DNA from: Osmia lignaria lignaria
Lineage: Eukaryota; Arthropoda; Insecta; Hymenoptera; Megachilidae
Direction: 5' to 3'
Length of the DNA: 64,000 nt
Assembly (NCBI RefSeq): GCF_051020975.1
Contig: NW_027478172.1
Coordinates: 1,674,001 to 1,738,000, forward strand
In this document: piece after piece, positions 45,688 to 58,566 of the stretch
Layout: each line of letters begins with the position of its first letter
How positions within the stretch are numbered: the first letter of the stretch is position 1
The notes under the pieces: generated by a model
Told to the model about the DNA's origin: nothing
Seen by the model: the letters and a program-made list of their open reading frames with translations, nothing else
Database searches by the model: none
Made by a program: the position numbers and the translations under genes

Positions 45688-47941
45688 TTGCAGATATATC
45701 TCAAGGGAAGGGGCCTGACGGACATATTTCGAGATATTTCTTCTTCTTGTTGTTCTTCTTCTGCACAGCTAAGCTGGAAGTGGCATTTACAGCTCGCAAT
45801 ATGCAGAGTTATCTCAAAGAAAGGGGCCACGGTGTTTCTGTATCTCTATTATGTTGGTGCGGCTTCGGAACTTTTAAATATCTTGATATATCTCGAGAAC
45901 TACGCATCTGATCATAAAATATCATGGAACATAAAAAGTAGAGAACTTAATTCTCTACAAAAAAGGTCTCTTAACATTTTGCCATAGCTCGCTTCGTTTC
46001 CGAGATATTTGCAGATTTATCTCAAGGGAAGGGGCCTGACGGACATATTTCGAGATATTTCTTCTTCTTGTTGTACTTCTTCTGCACAGCTAAGCTGGAA
46101 GTGGCATTTGCAGCTCGCAATAGTGCAGAGTTATCTCAAAGAAAGGGGCCACGGTGTTTCTGTATCTCTATTATGTTGGTGCGGCTTCGGAACTTTTAAA
46201 TATCTGGATATATCTCGAAAACTACGCTTCTGATCAAAAAATATCACAGAAAGTAAATTGTAGGAAACATAATTCTCTACAAAAAAGGTCTCTTAACATT
46301 TTGCCATAGCTCGCTTCGTTTCCAAGATATTTGCAGATTTATCTCAAGGGAAGGGGCCTGACGGACATATTTCGAGATATTTCTTTTTCTTGTTGTTCTT
46401 CTTCTGCACAGCTAAGCTGGAAGCGGCATTTGCAGCTCGCAATAGTGCAGAGTTATCTCAAAGAAAGGGGCCACGGTGTTTCTGTACCTCTATTATGTTG
46501 GTGCAGCTTCGGTGCTTTTAAATATCTTGATATATCTCGAGAACTACGCATCTGATCAAAAAATATCATAGTACATAAAAAGTAGGAAACTTAATTCTCT
46601 ACAAAAAAGGTATCGTAACATTTTGCCATAGCTCGCTTCGTTTCCGAGATATTTGCAGATTTATCTCAAGGGAAGGGGCCTGACGGACATATTTCGAGAT
46701 ATTTCTTCTTCTTGTTGTTCTTCTTCTGCGCAGCTAAGCTGGAAGTGGCATTTGCAGCTCGCAATAGTGCAGAGTTATCTCAAAGAAAGGGGCCACGGTG
46801 TTTCTGTATCTCTATTATGTTGGTGCGGCTTCGGAACTTTTAAATATCTTGATATATCTCGAGAACTACGCGTCTGATCAAAAAATATCATAGAACATAA
46901 AAAGTAGGAAACATAATTCTCTACAAAAAAGGTCTCTTAACATTTTGCCATAGCTCGCTTCGTTTCCGAGATATTTGCAGATATATCTCAAGGGAAGGGG
47001 CCTGACGGACATATTTCGAGATATTTGTTCTTCTTGTTGTTCTTCTTCTGCACAGCTAAGCTGGAAGTGGCATTTGCAGCTCGCAATAGTGCAGAGTTAT
47101 CTCAAAGAAAGGGGCCACGGTGTTTCTGAAATCTCTATTATGTTGGTGCGGCTTCGGAACTTTTAAATATCTTGATATATCTCGAGAACTACGCATCTGA
47201 TCATAAAATATCATGGAACATAAAAAGTAGAGAACTTAATTCTCTACAAAAAAGGTCTCTTAACATTTTGCCATAGCTCGCTTCGTTTCCGAGATATTTG
47301 CAGATTTATCTCAAGGGAAGGGGCCTGACGGACATATTTCGAGATATTTCTTCTTCTTGTTGTACTTCTTCTGCACAGCTAAGCTGGAAGTGGCATTTGC
47401 AGCTCGCAATAGTGCAGAGTTATCTCAAAGAAAGGGGCCACGGTGTTTCTGTATCTCTATTATGTTGGTGCGGCTTCGGAACTTTTAAATATCTGGATAT
47501 ATCTCGAAAACTACGCTTCTGATCAAAAAATATCACAGAAAGTAAATTGTAGGAAACATAATTCTCTACAAAAAAGGTCTCTTAACATTTTGCCATAGCT
47601 CGCTTCGTTTCCAAGATATTTGCAGATTTATCTCAAGGGAAGGGGCCTGACGGACATATTTCGAGATATTTCTTTTTCTTGTTGTTCTTCTTCTGCACAG
47701 CTAAGCTGGAAGCGGCATTTGCAGCTCGCAATAGTGCAGAGTTATCTCAAAGAAAGGGGCCACGGTGTTTCTGTACCTCTATTATGTTGGTGCAGCTTCG
47801 GTGCTTTTAAATATCTTGATATATCTCGAGAACTACGCATCTGATCAAAAAATATCATAGTACATAAAAAGTAGGAAACTTAATTCTCTACAAAAAAGGT
47901 CTCTTAACATTTTGCCATAGCTCGCTTCGTTTCCGAGATAT

Positions 47942-50900
47942 TTGCAGATTTATCTCAAGGGAAGGGGCCTGACGGACATATTTCGAGATATTTCTTCTTC
48001 TTGTTGTTCTTCTTCTGCGCAGCTAAGCTGGAAGTGGCATTTGCAGCTCGCAATAGTGCAGAGTTATCTCAAAGAAAGGGGCCACGGTGTTTCTGTATCT
48101 CTATTATGTTGGTGCGGCTTCGGAACTTTTAAATATCTTGATATATCTCGAGAACTACGCGTCTGATCAAAAAATATCATAGAACATAAAAAGTAGGAAA
48201 CATAATTCTCTACAAAAAAGGTCTCTTAACATTTTGCCATAGCTCGCTTCGTTTCCGAGATATTTGCAGATATATCTCAAGGGAAGGGGCCTGACGGACA
48301 TATTTCGAGATATTTGTTCTTCTTGTTGTTCTTCTTCTGCACAGCTAAGCTGGAAGTGGCATTTGCAGCTCGCAATAGTGCAGAGTTATCTCAAAGAAAG
48401 GGGCCACGGTGTTTCTGAAATCTCTATTATGTTGGTGCGGCTTCGGAACTTTTAAATATCTTGATATACCTCGAGATCTACACATCTGATCAAAAAATAT
48501 CATATAACATAAAAAGTAGGAAACTTAATTCTCTACAAAAAAGGTCTCTTAACATTTTGCCATAGCTCGCTTCGTTTCCGAGATATTTGCAGATTTATCT
48601 CAAGGGAAGGGGCCTGACGGACATATTTCGAGATATTTCTTCTTCTTGTTGTTCTTCTTCCGCACAGCTAAGCTGGAAGTGGCATTTGCAGCTCGCAATA
48701 GTGCAGCGTTATCTCAAAGAAAGGGGCCACGGTGTTTCTGTATCTCTATTATGTTGGTGCGGCTTCGGAACTTTTAAATATCTTGATATATCTCGAGAAC
48801 TACGCATCTGATCAAAAAATATCATAGAACATAAAAAGTAGGAAACTTAATTCTCTACAAATAAGGTCTCTTAACATTTTGCCATAGCTCGCTTCGTTTC
48901 CGAGATATTTGCTGATTTATCTCAAGGGAAGGGGCCTGACGGACATATTTCGAGATATTTCTTCTTCTTGTTGTTCTTCTTTTGCACAGCTAAGCGGGAA
49001 GTGGCATTTGCAGCTCGCAATAGTGCAGAGTTATCTCAAAGAAAGGGGCCACTGTGTTTCTGTATCTCTATTATGTTGGTGCGGCTTCGGAACTTTTAAA
49101 TATCTTGATATATCTCGAGAACTACGCATCTGATCAAAAAATATCATAGAACATAAAAAGTAGGAAACTTAATTCTCTACAAGAAAGGTCTCTTAACATT
49201 TTGCCATAGCTCGCTTCGTTTCCGAGATATTTGCAGATTTATCTCAAGGGAAGGGGCCTGACGGACATATTTCGAGATATTTCTTCTTCTTGTTGTTCTT
49301 CTTCTGCACAGCTAAGCTGGAAGTGGCATTTGCAGCTCGCAATAGTGCAGAGTTATCTCAAAGAAAGGGGCCACGGTGTTTCTGTATCTCTATTATGTTG
49401 GTGCGGCTTCGGAATTTTTAAATATCTCGATATATCTCGAAAACTACGCTTCTGATCAAAAAATATCATAGAACATAGATTGTAGGAAACATAATTCTCT
49501 ACAAAAAAGGTCTCCCAACATTTTGCCATAGCTCGCTTGGTTTCCGAGATATTTGCAGATTTATCTCAAGGGAAGGGGCCTGACGGACATATTTCGAAAT
49601 ATTTCTTCTTCTTGTTGTTCTTCATCTGCACAGCTAAGCTGGAAGTGGCATTTGCAGCTCGCAATAGTGCAGAGTTATCTCAAAGAAAGGGGCCACGGTG
49701 TTTCTGTACCTCTATTATGTTGGTGCAGCTTCGGAGCTTTTAAATATCTTGATATATCTCGAGAACTACGCATCTGATCAAAAAATATCATACTACATAA
49801 AAAGTAGGAAACTTAATTCTCTACATAAAAGGTCTCTTAACATTTTGCCATAGCTCTCTTTGTTTCCGAGATATTTGCAGATTTATCTCAAGGGAAGGGG
49901 CCTAACGGACATATTTCGTGATATTTCTTCTTCTTGTTGTTCTTCTTCTGCACAGCTAAGCTGGAAGTGGCATTTGCAGCTCGCAATAGTGCAGAGTTAT
50001 CTCAAAGAAAGGGGCCACGGTGTTTCTGTATCTCTATTATGTTGGTGCGGCTTCGGAACTTTTAAATATCTTGATATATCTCGAGAACTACGCATCTGAT
50101 CAAAAAATAGCATAGAACATAAAAAGTAGGAAACTTTATTCTCTACAAAAAAGGTCTCTTAACATTTTGCCATAGCTCTCTTCGTTTCCGAGATATTTGC
50201 AGATTTATCTCAAGGGAAGGGGCCTGACGGACATATTTCGAGATATTTCTTCTTCTTGTTGTTCTTCTTCTGCACAGCTAAGCTGGAAGTGGCATTTGCA
50301 GCTCGCAATAGTGCAGAGTTATCTCAAAGAAAGGGGCCACGGTGTTTCTGTATCTCTATTATGTTGGTGCGGCTTCGGAACTTTTAAATATCTTGATATA
50401 TCTCGAGAACTACGCATCTGATTAAAAAATATCATAGAACATAAAAAGTAGGAAACGTAATTCTCCACAAATAAGGTCTCTTAACATTTTGCCATAGCTC
50501 GCTTTGTTTCCGAGATATTTGCAGATTTATCTCAAGGGAAGGGGCCTGACGGACATATTTCGAGATATTTCTTCTTCTTGTTGTTCTTCTTCTGCACAGC
50601 TAAGCTGGAAGTGGCATTTGCAGCTCGCAATAGTGCAGAGTTATCTCAACGAAAGGGGCCACGGTGTTTCTGTATCTCTATTATGTTGGTGCGGCTTCGG
50701 AACTTTTAAATATCTTGATATATCTCGAGAACTACGCATCTGATCAAAAAATATCATACACCATAAAAAGTAGGAAACTTAATTCTCTACAAAAAAGGTC
50801 TCTTAACATTTTGCCATAGCTCGCTTCGTTTCCGAGATATTTGCAGATTTATCTCAAGGGAAGGGGCCTGACGGACATATTTCGAGATATTTCTTCTTCT

Positions 50901-53414
50901 TGTTGTTCTTCTTCTGCACAGCTAAGCTGGAAGTGGCATTTGCGGCTCGCACTAGTGCAGAGTTATCTCAAAGAGAGGGGCCACGGTGTTTCTGTATCTC
51001 TATTATGTTGGTGCGGCTTCGGAACTTTTAAATATCTCGATATATCTCGAGAACTACGCGTCGGATCAAAAAATATAATAGAACATAAATTGTAGGAAAC
51101 ATAATTCTCTACAAAAAAGGTCTCTTAACATTTTGCCATAGCTCGCTTCGTTTCCGAGATATTTGCAGATATATCTCAAGGGAAGGGGCCTGACGGACAT
51201 ATTTCGAGATATTTCTTCTTCTTGTTGTTCTTCTTCTGCACAGCTAAGCTGGAAGTGGCATTTACAGCTCGCAATATGCAGAGTTATCTCAAAGAAAGGG
51301 GCCACGGTGTTTCTGTATCTCTATTATGTTGGTGCGGCTTCGGAACTTTTAAATATCTTGATATATCTCGAGAACTACGCATCTGATCATAAAATATCAT
51401 AGTACATAAAAAGTAGGAAACTTAATTCTCTACAAAAAAGGTATCGTAACATTTTGCCATAGCTCGCTTCGTTTCCGAGATATTTGCAGATTTATCTCAA
51501 GGGAAGGGGTCTGACGGACATACTTCGAGATCTTTCTTCTTCTTGTTGTTCTTCTTCTGCACAGCTAAGCTGGAAGTGGCATTTGCAGCTCGCAATAGTG
51601 CAGAGTTATCTCAAAGAAAGGGGCCACGGTGTTTTTGTATCTCTATTATGTTGGTGCGGCTTCGGAACTTTTAAATATCTTGATATATCTCGAGAACTAC
51701 GCATCTGAACAAAGAATATCATAGAACATAAAAAGTAGGAAACTTGATTCTCTACAAATAAGGTCTCTTAACATTTTGCCATAGCTCGCTTCGTTTCCGA
51801 GATATTTGCAGATTTATCTCAAGGGAAGGGGCCTGACGGACATATTTCGAGATATTTCTTCTTCTTGTTGTTCTTCTTCTGCACAGCTAAGCTGGAAGTG
51901 GCATTTGCAGCTCGCAATAGTGCAGAGTTATCTCAACGAAAGGGGCCACGGGGTTTCTGTATCTCTATTATGTTGGTGCGGCTTCGGAACTTTTAAATAT
52001 CTTGATATATCTCGAGAACTACGCATCTGATCAAAAAATATCATACACCATAAAAAGTAGGAAACTTAATTCTCTACAAAAAAGGTCTCTTAACATTTTG
52101 CCATAGCTCGCTTCGTTTCCGAGATATTTGCAGATTTATCTCAAGGGAAGGGGCCTGACGGACATATTTCGAGATATTTCTTCTTCTTGTTGTTCTTCTT
52201 CTGCACAGCTAAGCTGGAAGTGGCATTTGCGGCTCGCACTAGTGCAGAGTTATCTCAAAGAAAGGGGCCACGGTGTTTCTGTATCTCTATTATGTTGGTG
52301 CGGCTTCGGAACTTTTAAATATATCGATATATCTCGAAAACTACGCGTCGGATCAAAAAATATAATAGAACATAAATTGTAGGAAACATAATTCTCTACA
52401 AAAAAGGTCTCTTAACATTTTGCCATAGCTCGCTTCGTTTCCGAGATATTTGCAGATATATCTCAAGGGAAGGGGCCTGACGGACATATTTCGAGATATT
52501 TCTTCTTCTTGTTGTTCTTCTTCTGCACAGCTAAGCTGGAAGTGGCATTTACAGCTCGCAATATGCAGAGTTATCTCAAAGAAAGGGGCCACGGTGTTTC
52601 TGTATCTCTATTATGTTGGTGCGGCTTCGGAACTTTTAAATATCTTGATATATCTCGAGAACTACGCATCTGATCATAAAATATCATGGAACATAAAAAG
52701 TAGAGAACTTAATTCTCTACAAAAAAGGTCTCTTAACATTTTGCCATAGCTCGCTTCGTTTCCGAGATATTTGCAGATTTATCTCAAGGGAAGGGGCCTG
52801 ACGGACATATTTCGAGATATTTCTTCTTCTTGTTGTACTTCTTCTGCACAGCTAAGCTGGAAGTGGCATTTGCAGCTCGCAATAGTGCAGAGTTATCTCA
52901 AAGAAAGGGGCCACGGTGTTTCTGTATCTCTATTATGTTGGTGCGGCTTCGGAACTTTTAAATATCTGGATATATCTCGAAAACTACGCTTCTGATCAAA
53001 AAATATCACAGAAAGTAAATTGTAGGAAACATAATTCTCTACAAAAAAGGTCTCTTAACATTTTGCCATAGCTCGCTTCGTTTCCAAGATATTTGCAGAT
53101 TTATCTCAAGGGAAGGGGCCTGACGGACATATTTCGAGATATTTCTTTTTCTTGTTGTTCTTCTTCTGCACAGCTAAGCTGGAAGCGGCATTTGCAGCTC
53201 GCAATAGTGCAGAGTTATCTCAAAGAAAGGGGCCACGGTGTTTCTGTACCTCTATTATGTTGGTGCAGCTTCGGTGCTTTTAAATATCTTGATATATCTC
53301 GAGAACTACGCATCTGATCAAAAAATATCATAGTACATAAAAAGTAGGAAACTTAATTCTCTACAAAAAAGGTATCGTAACATTTTGCCATAGCTCGCTT
53401 CGTTTCCGAGATAT
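47942..53414 (+). repeat. 17-monomer duplicated block, copy 2
   Basis: This is the near-identical partner of 37637-43109. It is entered from CC (47620) where copy 1 is entered from M (37315). It is followed by a W-like copy at 53415 with TTTTTGTTC, where copy 1 is followed by T (43110). The right edge of this block marks the end of the strongly ordered part of the array. Confidence 0.92.
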
Positions 53415-55990
53415 TTGCAGATTTATCTCAAGGGAAGGGGTCTGACGGACATATTTCGAGATATTTCTTCTTCTTTTTGTTCTTCTTCTGCACAGCTAAG
53501 CTGGAAGTGGCATTTGCAGCTCGCAATAGTGCAGAGTTATCTCAAAGAAAGGGGCCACGGTGTTTCTGTATCTCTATTATGTTGGTGCGGCTTCGGAATT
53601 TTTAAATATCTCGATATATCTCGAAAACTACGCTTCTGATCAAAAAATATCATAGAACATAGATTGTAGGAAACATAATTCTCTACAAAAAAGGTCTCCT
53701 AACATTTTGCCATAGCTCGCTTCGTTTCCGAGATATTTGCAGATTTATCTCAAGGGAAGGGGCCTGACGGACATATTTCGAAATATTTCTTCTTCTTGTT
53801 GTTCTTCATCTGCACAGCTAAGCTGGAAGTGGCATTTGCAGCTCGCAATAGTGCAGAGTTATCTCAAAGAAAGGGGCCACGGTGTTTCTGTACCTCTATT
53901 ATGTTGGTGCAGCTTCGGAGCTTTTAAATATCTTGATATATCTCGAGAACTACGCATCTGATCAAAAAATATCATACTACATAAAAAGTAGGAAACTTAA
54001 TTCTCTACATAAAAGGTCTCTTAACATTTTGCCATAGCTCTCTTTGTTTCCGAGATATTTGCAGATTTATCTCAAGGGAAGGGGCCTAACGGACATATTT
54101 CGTGATATTTCTTCTTCTTGTTGTTCTTCTTCTGCACAGCTAAGCTGGAAGTGGCATTTGCAGCTCGCAATAGTGCAGAGTTATCTCAAAGAAAGGGGCC
54201 ACGGTGTTTCTGTATCTCTATTATGTTGGTGCGGCTTCGGAACTTTTAAATATCTTGATATATCTCGAGAACTACGCATCTGATCAAAAAATAGCATAGA
54301 ACATAAAAAGTAGGAAACGTAATTCTCTACAAAAAAGGTCTCTTAACATTTTGCCATAGCTCGCTTCGTTTCCGAGATATTTGCAGATTTATCTCAAGGG
54401 AAGGGGCCTGACGGACATATTTCGAGATATTTCTTCTTCTTGTTGTACTTCTTCTGCACAGCTAAGCTGGAAGTGGCATTTGCAGCTCGCAATAGTGCAG
54501 AGTTATCCCAAAGAAAGGGGCCACGGTGTTTCCGTATCTCTATTATGTTGGTGAGGCTTCGGAACTTTTAAATATCTCGATATATCTCGAAAACTACGCG
54601 TCTGATCAAAAAATATCGTAGAACATAGAAAGTAGGAAACTTAATTCTCTACAAAAAAGGTCTCTTAACATTTTGCCATAGCTCGCTTCGTTTCCGAGAT
54701 ATTTGCAGATTTATCTCAAGGGAAGGGGCCTGACGGACATATTTCGAGATATTTCTTCTTCTTGTTGTTCTTCTTCTGCTCAGCTAAGCTGGAAGTGGCA
54801 TTTGCAGCTCGCAACAGTGCAGAGTTATCGCAAAGAAAGGGGCCACGGTGTTTCTGTATCTCTATTATGTTGGTGCGGCTTCGGAACTTTTAAATATCTT
54901 GATATATCTCGAGAACTACGCATCTGATCAAAAAATATCATAGAACATAAAAAGTAGGAGACTTAATTCTCTACAAGAAAGGTCTGTTAACATTTTGCCA
55001 TAGCTCGCTTCGTTTCCGAGATATTTGCAGTATTATCTCAAGGGAAGGGGCCTGACGGACATATTTCGAAATATTTCTTCTTCTTGTTGTTCTTCTTCTG
55101 CACAGCTAAGCTGGAAGCGGCATTTGCAGCTCGCAATAGTGCAGAGTTATCTCAAAGAAAGGGGCCACGGTGTTTCTGTACCTCTATTATGTTGGTGCAG
55201 CTTCGGAGCTTTTAAATATCTTGATATATCTCGAGAAGTACGCATCTGATCAAAAAATATCATAGAACATAAAGAGTAGGAAACCTAATTTTCTACAAAA
55301 AAGGTCTCTTAACATTTTGCCGTAGCACGCTTCGTTTCCGAGATATTTGCAGATTTATCTCAAGGGAAGGGGCCTGACGGACATATTTCGAAATATTTCT
55401 TCTTCTTGTTGTTCTTCTTCTGCACAGCTAAGCTGGAAGCGGCATTTGCAGCTCGCAATAGTGCAGAGTTATCTCAAAGAAAGGGGCCACGGTGTTTCTG
55501 TACCTCTATTATGTTGGTGCAGCTTCGGAACTTTTAAATATCTCGATATATCTCGAAAACTACGCGTCTGATCAAAAAATATCGTAGAACATAGAAAGTA
55601 GGAAACTTAATTCTCTACAAAAAAGGTCTCTTAACATTTTGCCATAGCTCGCTTCGTTTCCGAGATATTTGCAGATTTATCTCAAGGGAAGGGGCCTGAC
55701 GGACATATTTCGAGATATTTCTTCTTCTTGTTGTTCTTCTTCTGCTCAGCTAAGCTGGAAGTGGCATTTGCAGCTCGCAACAGTGCAGAGTTATCGCAAA
55801 GAAAGGGGCCACGGTGTTTCTGTATCTCTATTATGTTGGTGCGGCTTCGGAACTTTTAAATATCTTGATATATCTCGAGAACTACGCATCTGATCAAAAA
55901 ATATCATAGAACATAAAAAGTAGGAAACTTAATTCTCTACAAGAAAGGTCTCTTAACATTTTGCCATAGCTCGCTTCGTTTCCGAGATAT
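53415..55990 (+). repeat. Right region, part 1: W-like, A, C, Z-like, D and KRHL-type monomers
   Basis: The quartet opening (W-like, A, C at 53415-54380) resembles 1-924 and 5756-6721 in the left region more than the central blocks, because its W-like copy carries TTTTTGTTC. A Z-like copy at 54381 has private changes (TTATCCCAAAG, TTTCCGTATC, GGTGAGGC). D copies stand at 54703 and 55669. The monomer at 55025 reads GCAGTATTATCTC and lacks the usual ACTACG (AGTACG). Confidence 0.8.
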
Positions 55991-58566
55991 TTGCAGTATT
56001 ATCTCAAGGGAAGGGGCCTGACGGACATATTTCGAGATATTTCTTCTTCTTGTTGTTCTTCTTCTGCACAGCTAAGCTGGAAGTGGCATTTGCAGCTAGC
56101 AATAGTGCAGAGTTATCTCAAAGAAAGGGGCCACGGTGTTTCTGTATCTCTATTATGTTGGTGCGGCTTCGGAGCTTTTAAATATCTTGATATATCTCGA
56201 GAACTACGCTTCTGATCAAAAAATATCATAGAACATAAAAAGTGGGAAACTTAATTCTCTACAAAAAAGGTCTCTTAACATTTTGCCATAGCTCGCTTCG
56301 TTTCCGAGATATTTGCAGATTTATCTCAAGGGAAGGGGCCTGACGGACATATTTCGAAATATTTCTTCTTCTTGTTGTTCTTCTTCTGCACAGCTAAGCT
56401 GGAAGCGGCATTTGCAGCTCGCAATAGTGCAGAGTTATCTCAAAGAAAGGGGCCACGGTGTTTCTGTACCTCTATTATGTTGGTGCAGCTTCGGAGCTTT
56501 TAAATATCTTGATATATCTCGAGAACTACGCATCTGATCAAAAAATATCATAGAACATAAAGAGTAGGAAACCTAATTTTCTACAAAAAAGGTCTCTTAA
56601 CATTTTGCCGTAGCACGCTTCGTTTCCGAGATATTTGCAGATTTATCTCAAGGGAAGGGGCCTGACGGACATATTTCGAAATATTTCTTCTTCTTGTTGT
56701 TCTTCTTCTGCACAGCTAAGCTGGAAGCGGCATTTGCAGCTCGCAATAGTGCAGAGTTATCTCAAAGAAAGGGGCCACGGTGTTTCTGTACCTCTATTAT
56801 GTTGGTGCAGCTTCGGAGCTTTTAAATATCTTGATATATCTCGAGAAGTACGCATCTGATCAAAAAATATCATAGAACATAAAGAGTAGGAAACCTAATT
56901 TTCTACAAAAAAGGTCTCTTAACATTTTGCCGTAGCACGCTTCGTTTCCGAGATATTTGCAGATTTATCTCAAGGGAAGGGGCCTGACGGACATATTTCG
57001 AAATATTTCTTCTTCTTGTTGTTCTTCTTCTGCACAGCTAAGCTGGAAGCGACATTTGCAGCTCGCAATAGTGCAGAGTTATCTCAAAGAAAGGGGCCAC
57101 GGTGTTTCTGTACCTCTATTATGTTGGTGCAGCTTCGGAACTTTTAAATATCTCGATATATCTCGAAAACTACGCGTGTGATCAAAAAATATCGTAGAAC
57201 ATAGAAAGTAGGAAACTTAATTCTCTACAAAAAAGGTCTCTTAACATTTTGCCATAGCTCGCTTCGTTTCCGAGATATTTGCAGATTTATCTCAAGGGAA
57301 GGGGCCTGACGGACATATTTCGAGATATTTCTTCTTCTTGTTGTTCTTCTTCTGCACAGCTAAGCTGGAAGTGGCATTTGCAGCTAGCAATAGTGCAGAG
57401 TTATCTCAAAGAAAGGGGCCACGGTGTTTCTGTATCTCTATTATGTTGGTGCGGCTTCGGAGCTTTTAAATATCTTGATATATCTCGAGAACTACGCTTC
57501 TGATCAAAAAATATCATAGAACATAAAAAGTGGGAAACTTAATTCTCTACAAAAAAGATCTCTTAACATTTTGCCATAGCTCGCTTCGTTTCCGAGATAT
57601 TTGCAGATTTATCTCAAGGGAAGGGGCCTGACGGACATATTTCGAAATATTTCTTCTTCTTGTTGTTCTTCTTCTGCACAGCTAAGCTGGAAGCGGCATT
57701 TGCAGCTCGCAATAGTGCAGAGTTATCTCAAAGAAAGGGGCCACGGTGTTTCTGTACCTCTATTATGTTGGTGCAGCTTCGGAGCTTTTAAATATCTTGA
57801 TATATCTCGAGAACTACGCATCTGATCAAAAAATATCATAGAACATAAAGAGTAGGAAACCTAATTTTCTACAAAAAAGGTCTCTTAACATTTTGCCGTA
57901 GCACGCTTCGTTTCCGAGATATTTGCAGATTTATCTCAAGGGAAGGGGCCTGACGGACATATTTCGAAATATTTCTTCTTCTTGTTGTTCTTCTTCTGCA
58001 CAGCTAAGCTGGAAGCGGCATTTGCAGCTCGCAATAGTGCAGAGTTATCTCAAAGAAAGGGGCCACGGTGTTTCTGTACCTCTATTATGTTGGTGCAGCT
58101 TCGGAGCTTTTAAATATCTTGATATATCTCGAGAAGTACGCATCTGATCAAAAAATATCATAGAACATAAAGAGTAGGAAACCTAATTTTCTACAAAAAA
58201 GGTCTCTTAACATTTTGCCGTAGCACGCTTCGTTTCCGAGATATTTGCAGATTTATCTCAAGGGAAGGGGCCTGACGGACATATTTCGAAATATTTCTTC
58301 TTCTTGTTGTTCTTCTTCTGCACAGCTAAGCTGGAAGCGGCATTTGCAGCTCGCAATAGTGCAGAGTTATCTCAAAGAAAGGGGCCACGGTGTTTCTGTA
58401 CCTCTATTATGTTGGTGCAGCTTCGGAACTTTTAAATATCTCGATATATCTCGAAAACTACGCGTGTGATCAAAAAATATCGTAGAACATAGAAAGTAGG
58501 AAACTTAATTCTCTACAAAAAAGGTCTCTTAACATTTTGCCATAGCTCGCTTCGTTTCCGAGATAT
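55991..58566 (+). repeat. Local 4-monomer unit, two tandem copies
   Basis: Two 1288-bp units occupy 55991-57278 and 57279-58566. The four monomers end, in order: CTACGCTTCTG with AAAGTGGGAAAC; CTACGCATCTG with AAAGAGTAGG; AGTACGCATCTG; and CGAAAACTACGCGTGTG with ATCGTAG. The last two are preceded by the rare TTGCCGTAGCACGC. A related set (55025, 55347, 55669) precedes the units. A 3-monomer order (55347-56312) returns at 58245-59210, an offset of 2898 bp. Confidence 0.88.

Larger units (their letters stand above)
42466..47941 (+). repeat. Z-CC-T-E 4-mer expansion inside a partly repeated 11-mer
   Basis: The order is Z CC T E Z CC T E U V BB (42466-46008, 3543 bp), then Z CC T E Z CC (46009-47941), and it continues into T E U V of the next block. 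Z-CC-T-E is thus tandemly doubled twice. In each doublet the first CC tail reads GGTATCGTAAC and the second GGTCTCTTAAC. The first E of each doublet (43432, 46975) ends in a BB-type tail and the second E (44721, 48264) in the E-type tail. The identical pattern in both doublets shows that the doublet was copied as a unit. Confidence 0.9.

Noticed and set aside
37637..53414. Assembly duplication as the explanation for the near-identical blocks
   Set aside because: Not ruled out, but not adopted. The two copies are entered and left by different monomers, and the block between them has its own consistent chimeric joints, which a simple assembly error would not produce. Read-level support would decide.
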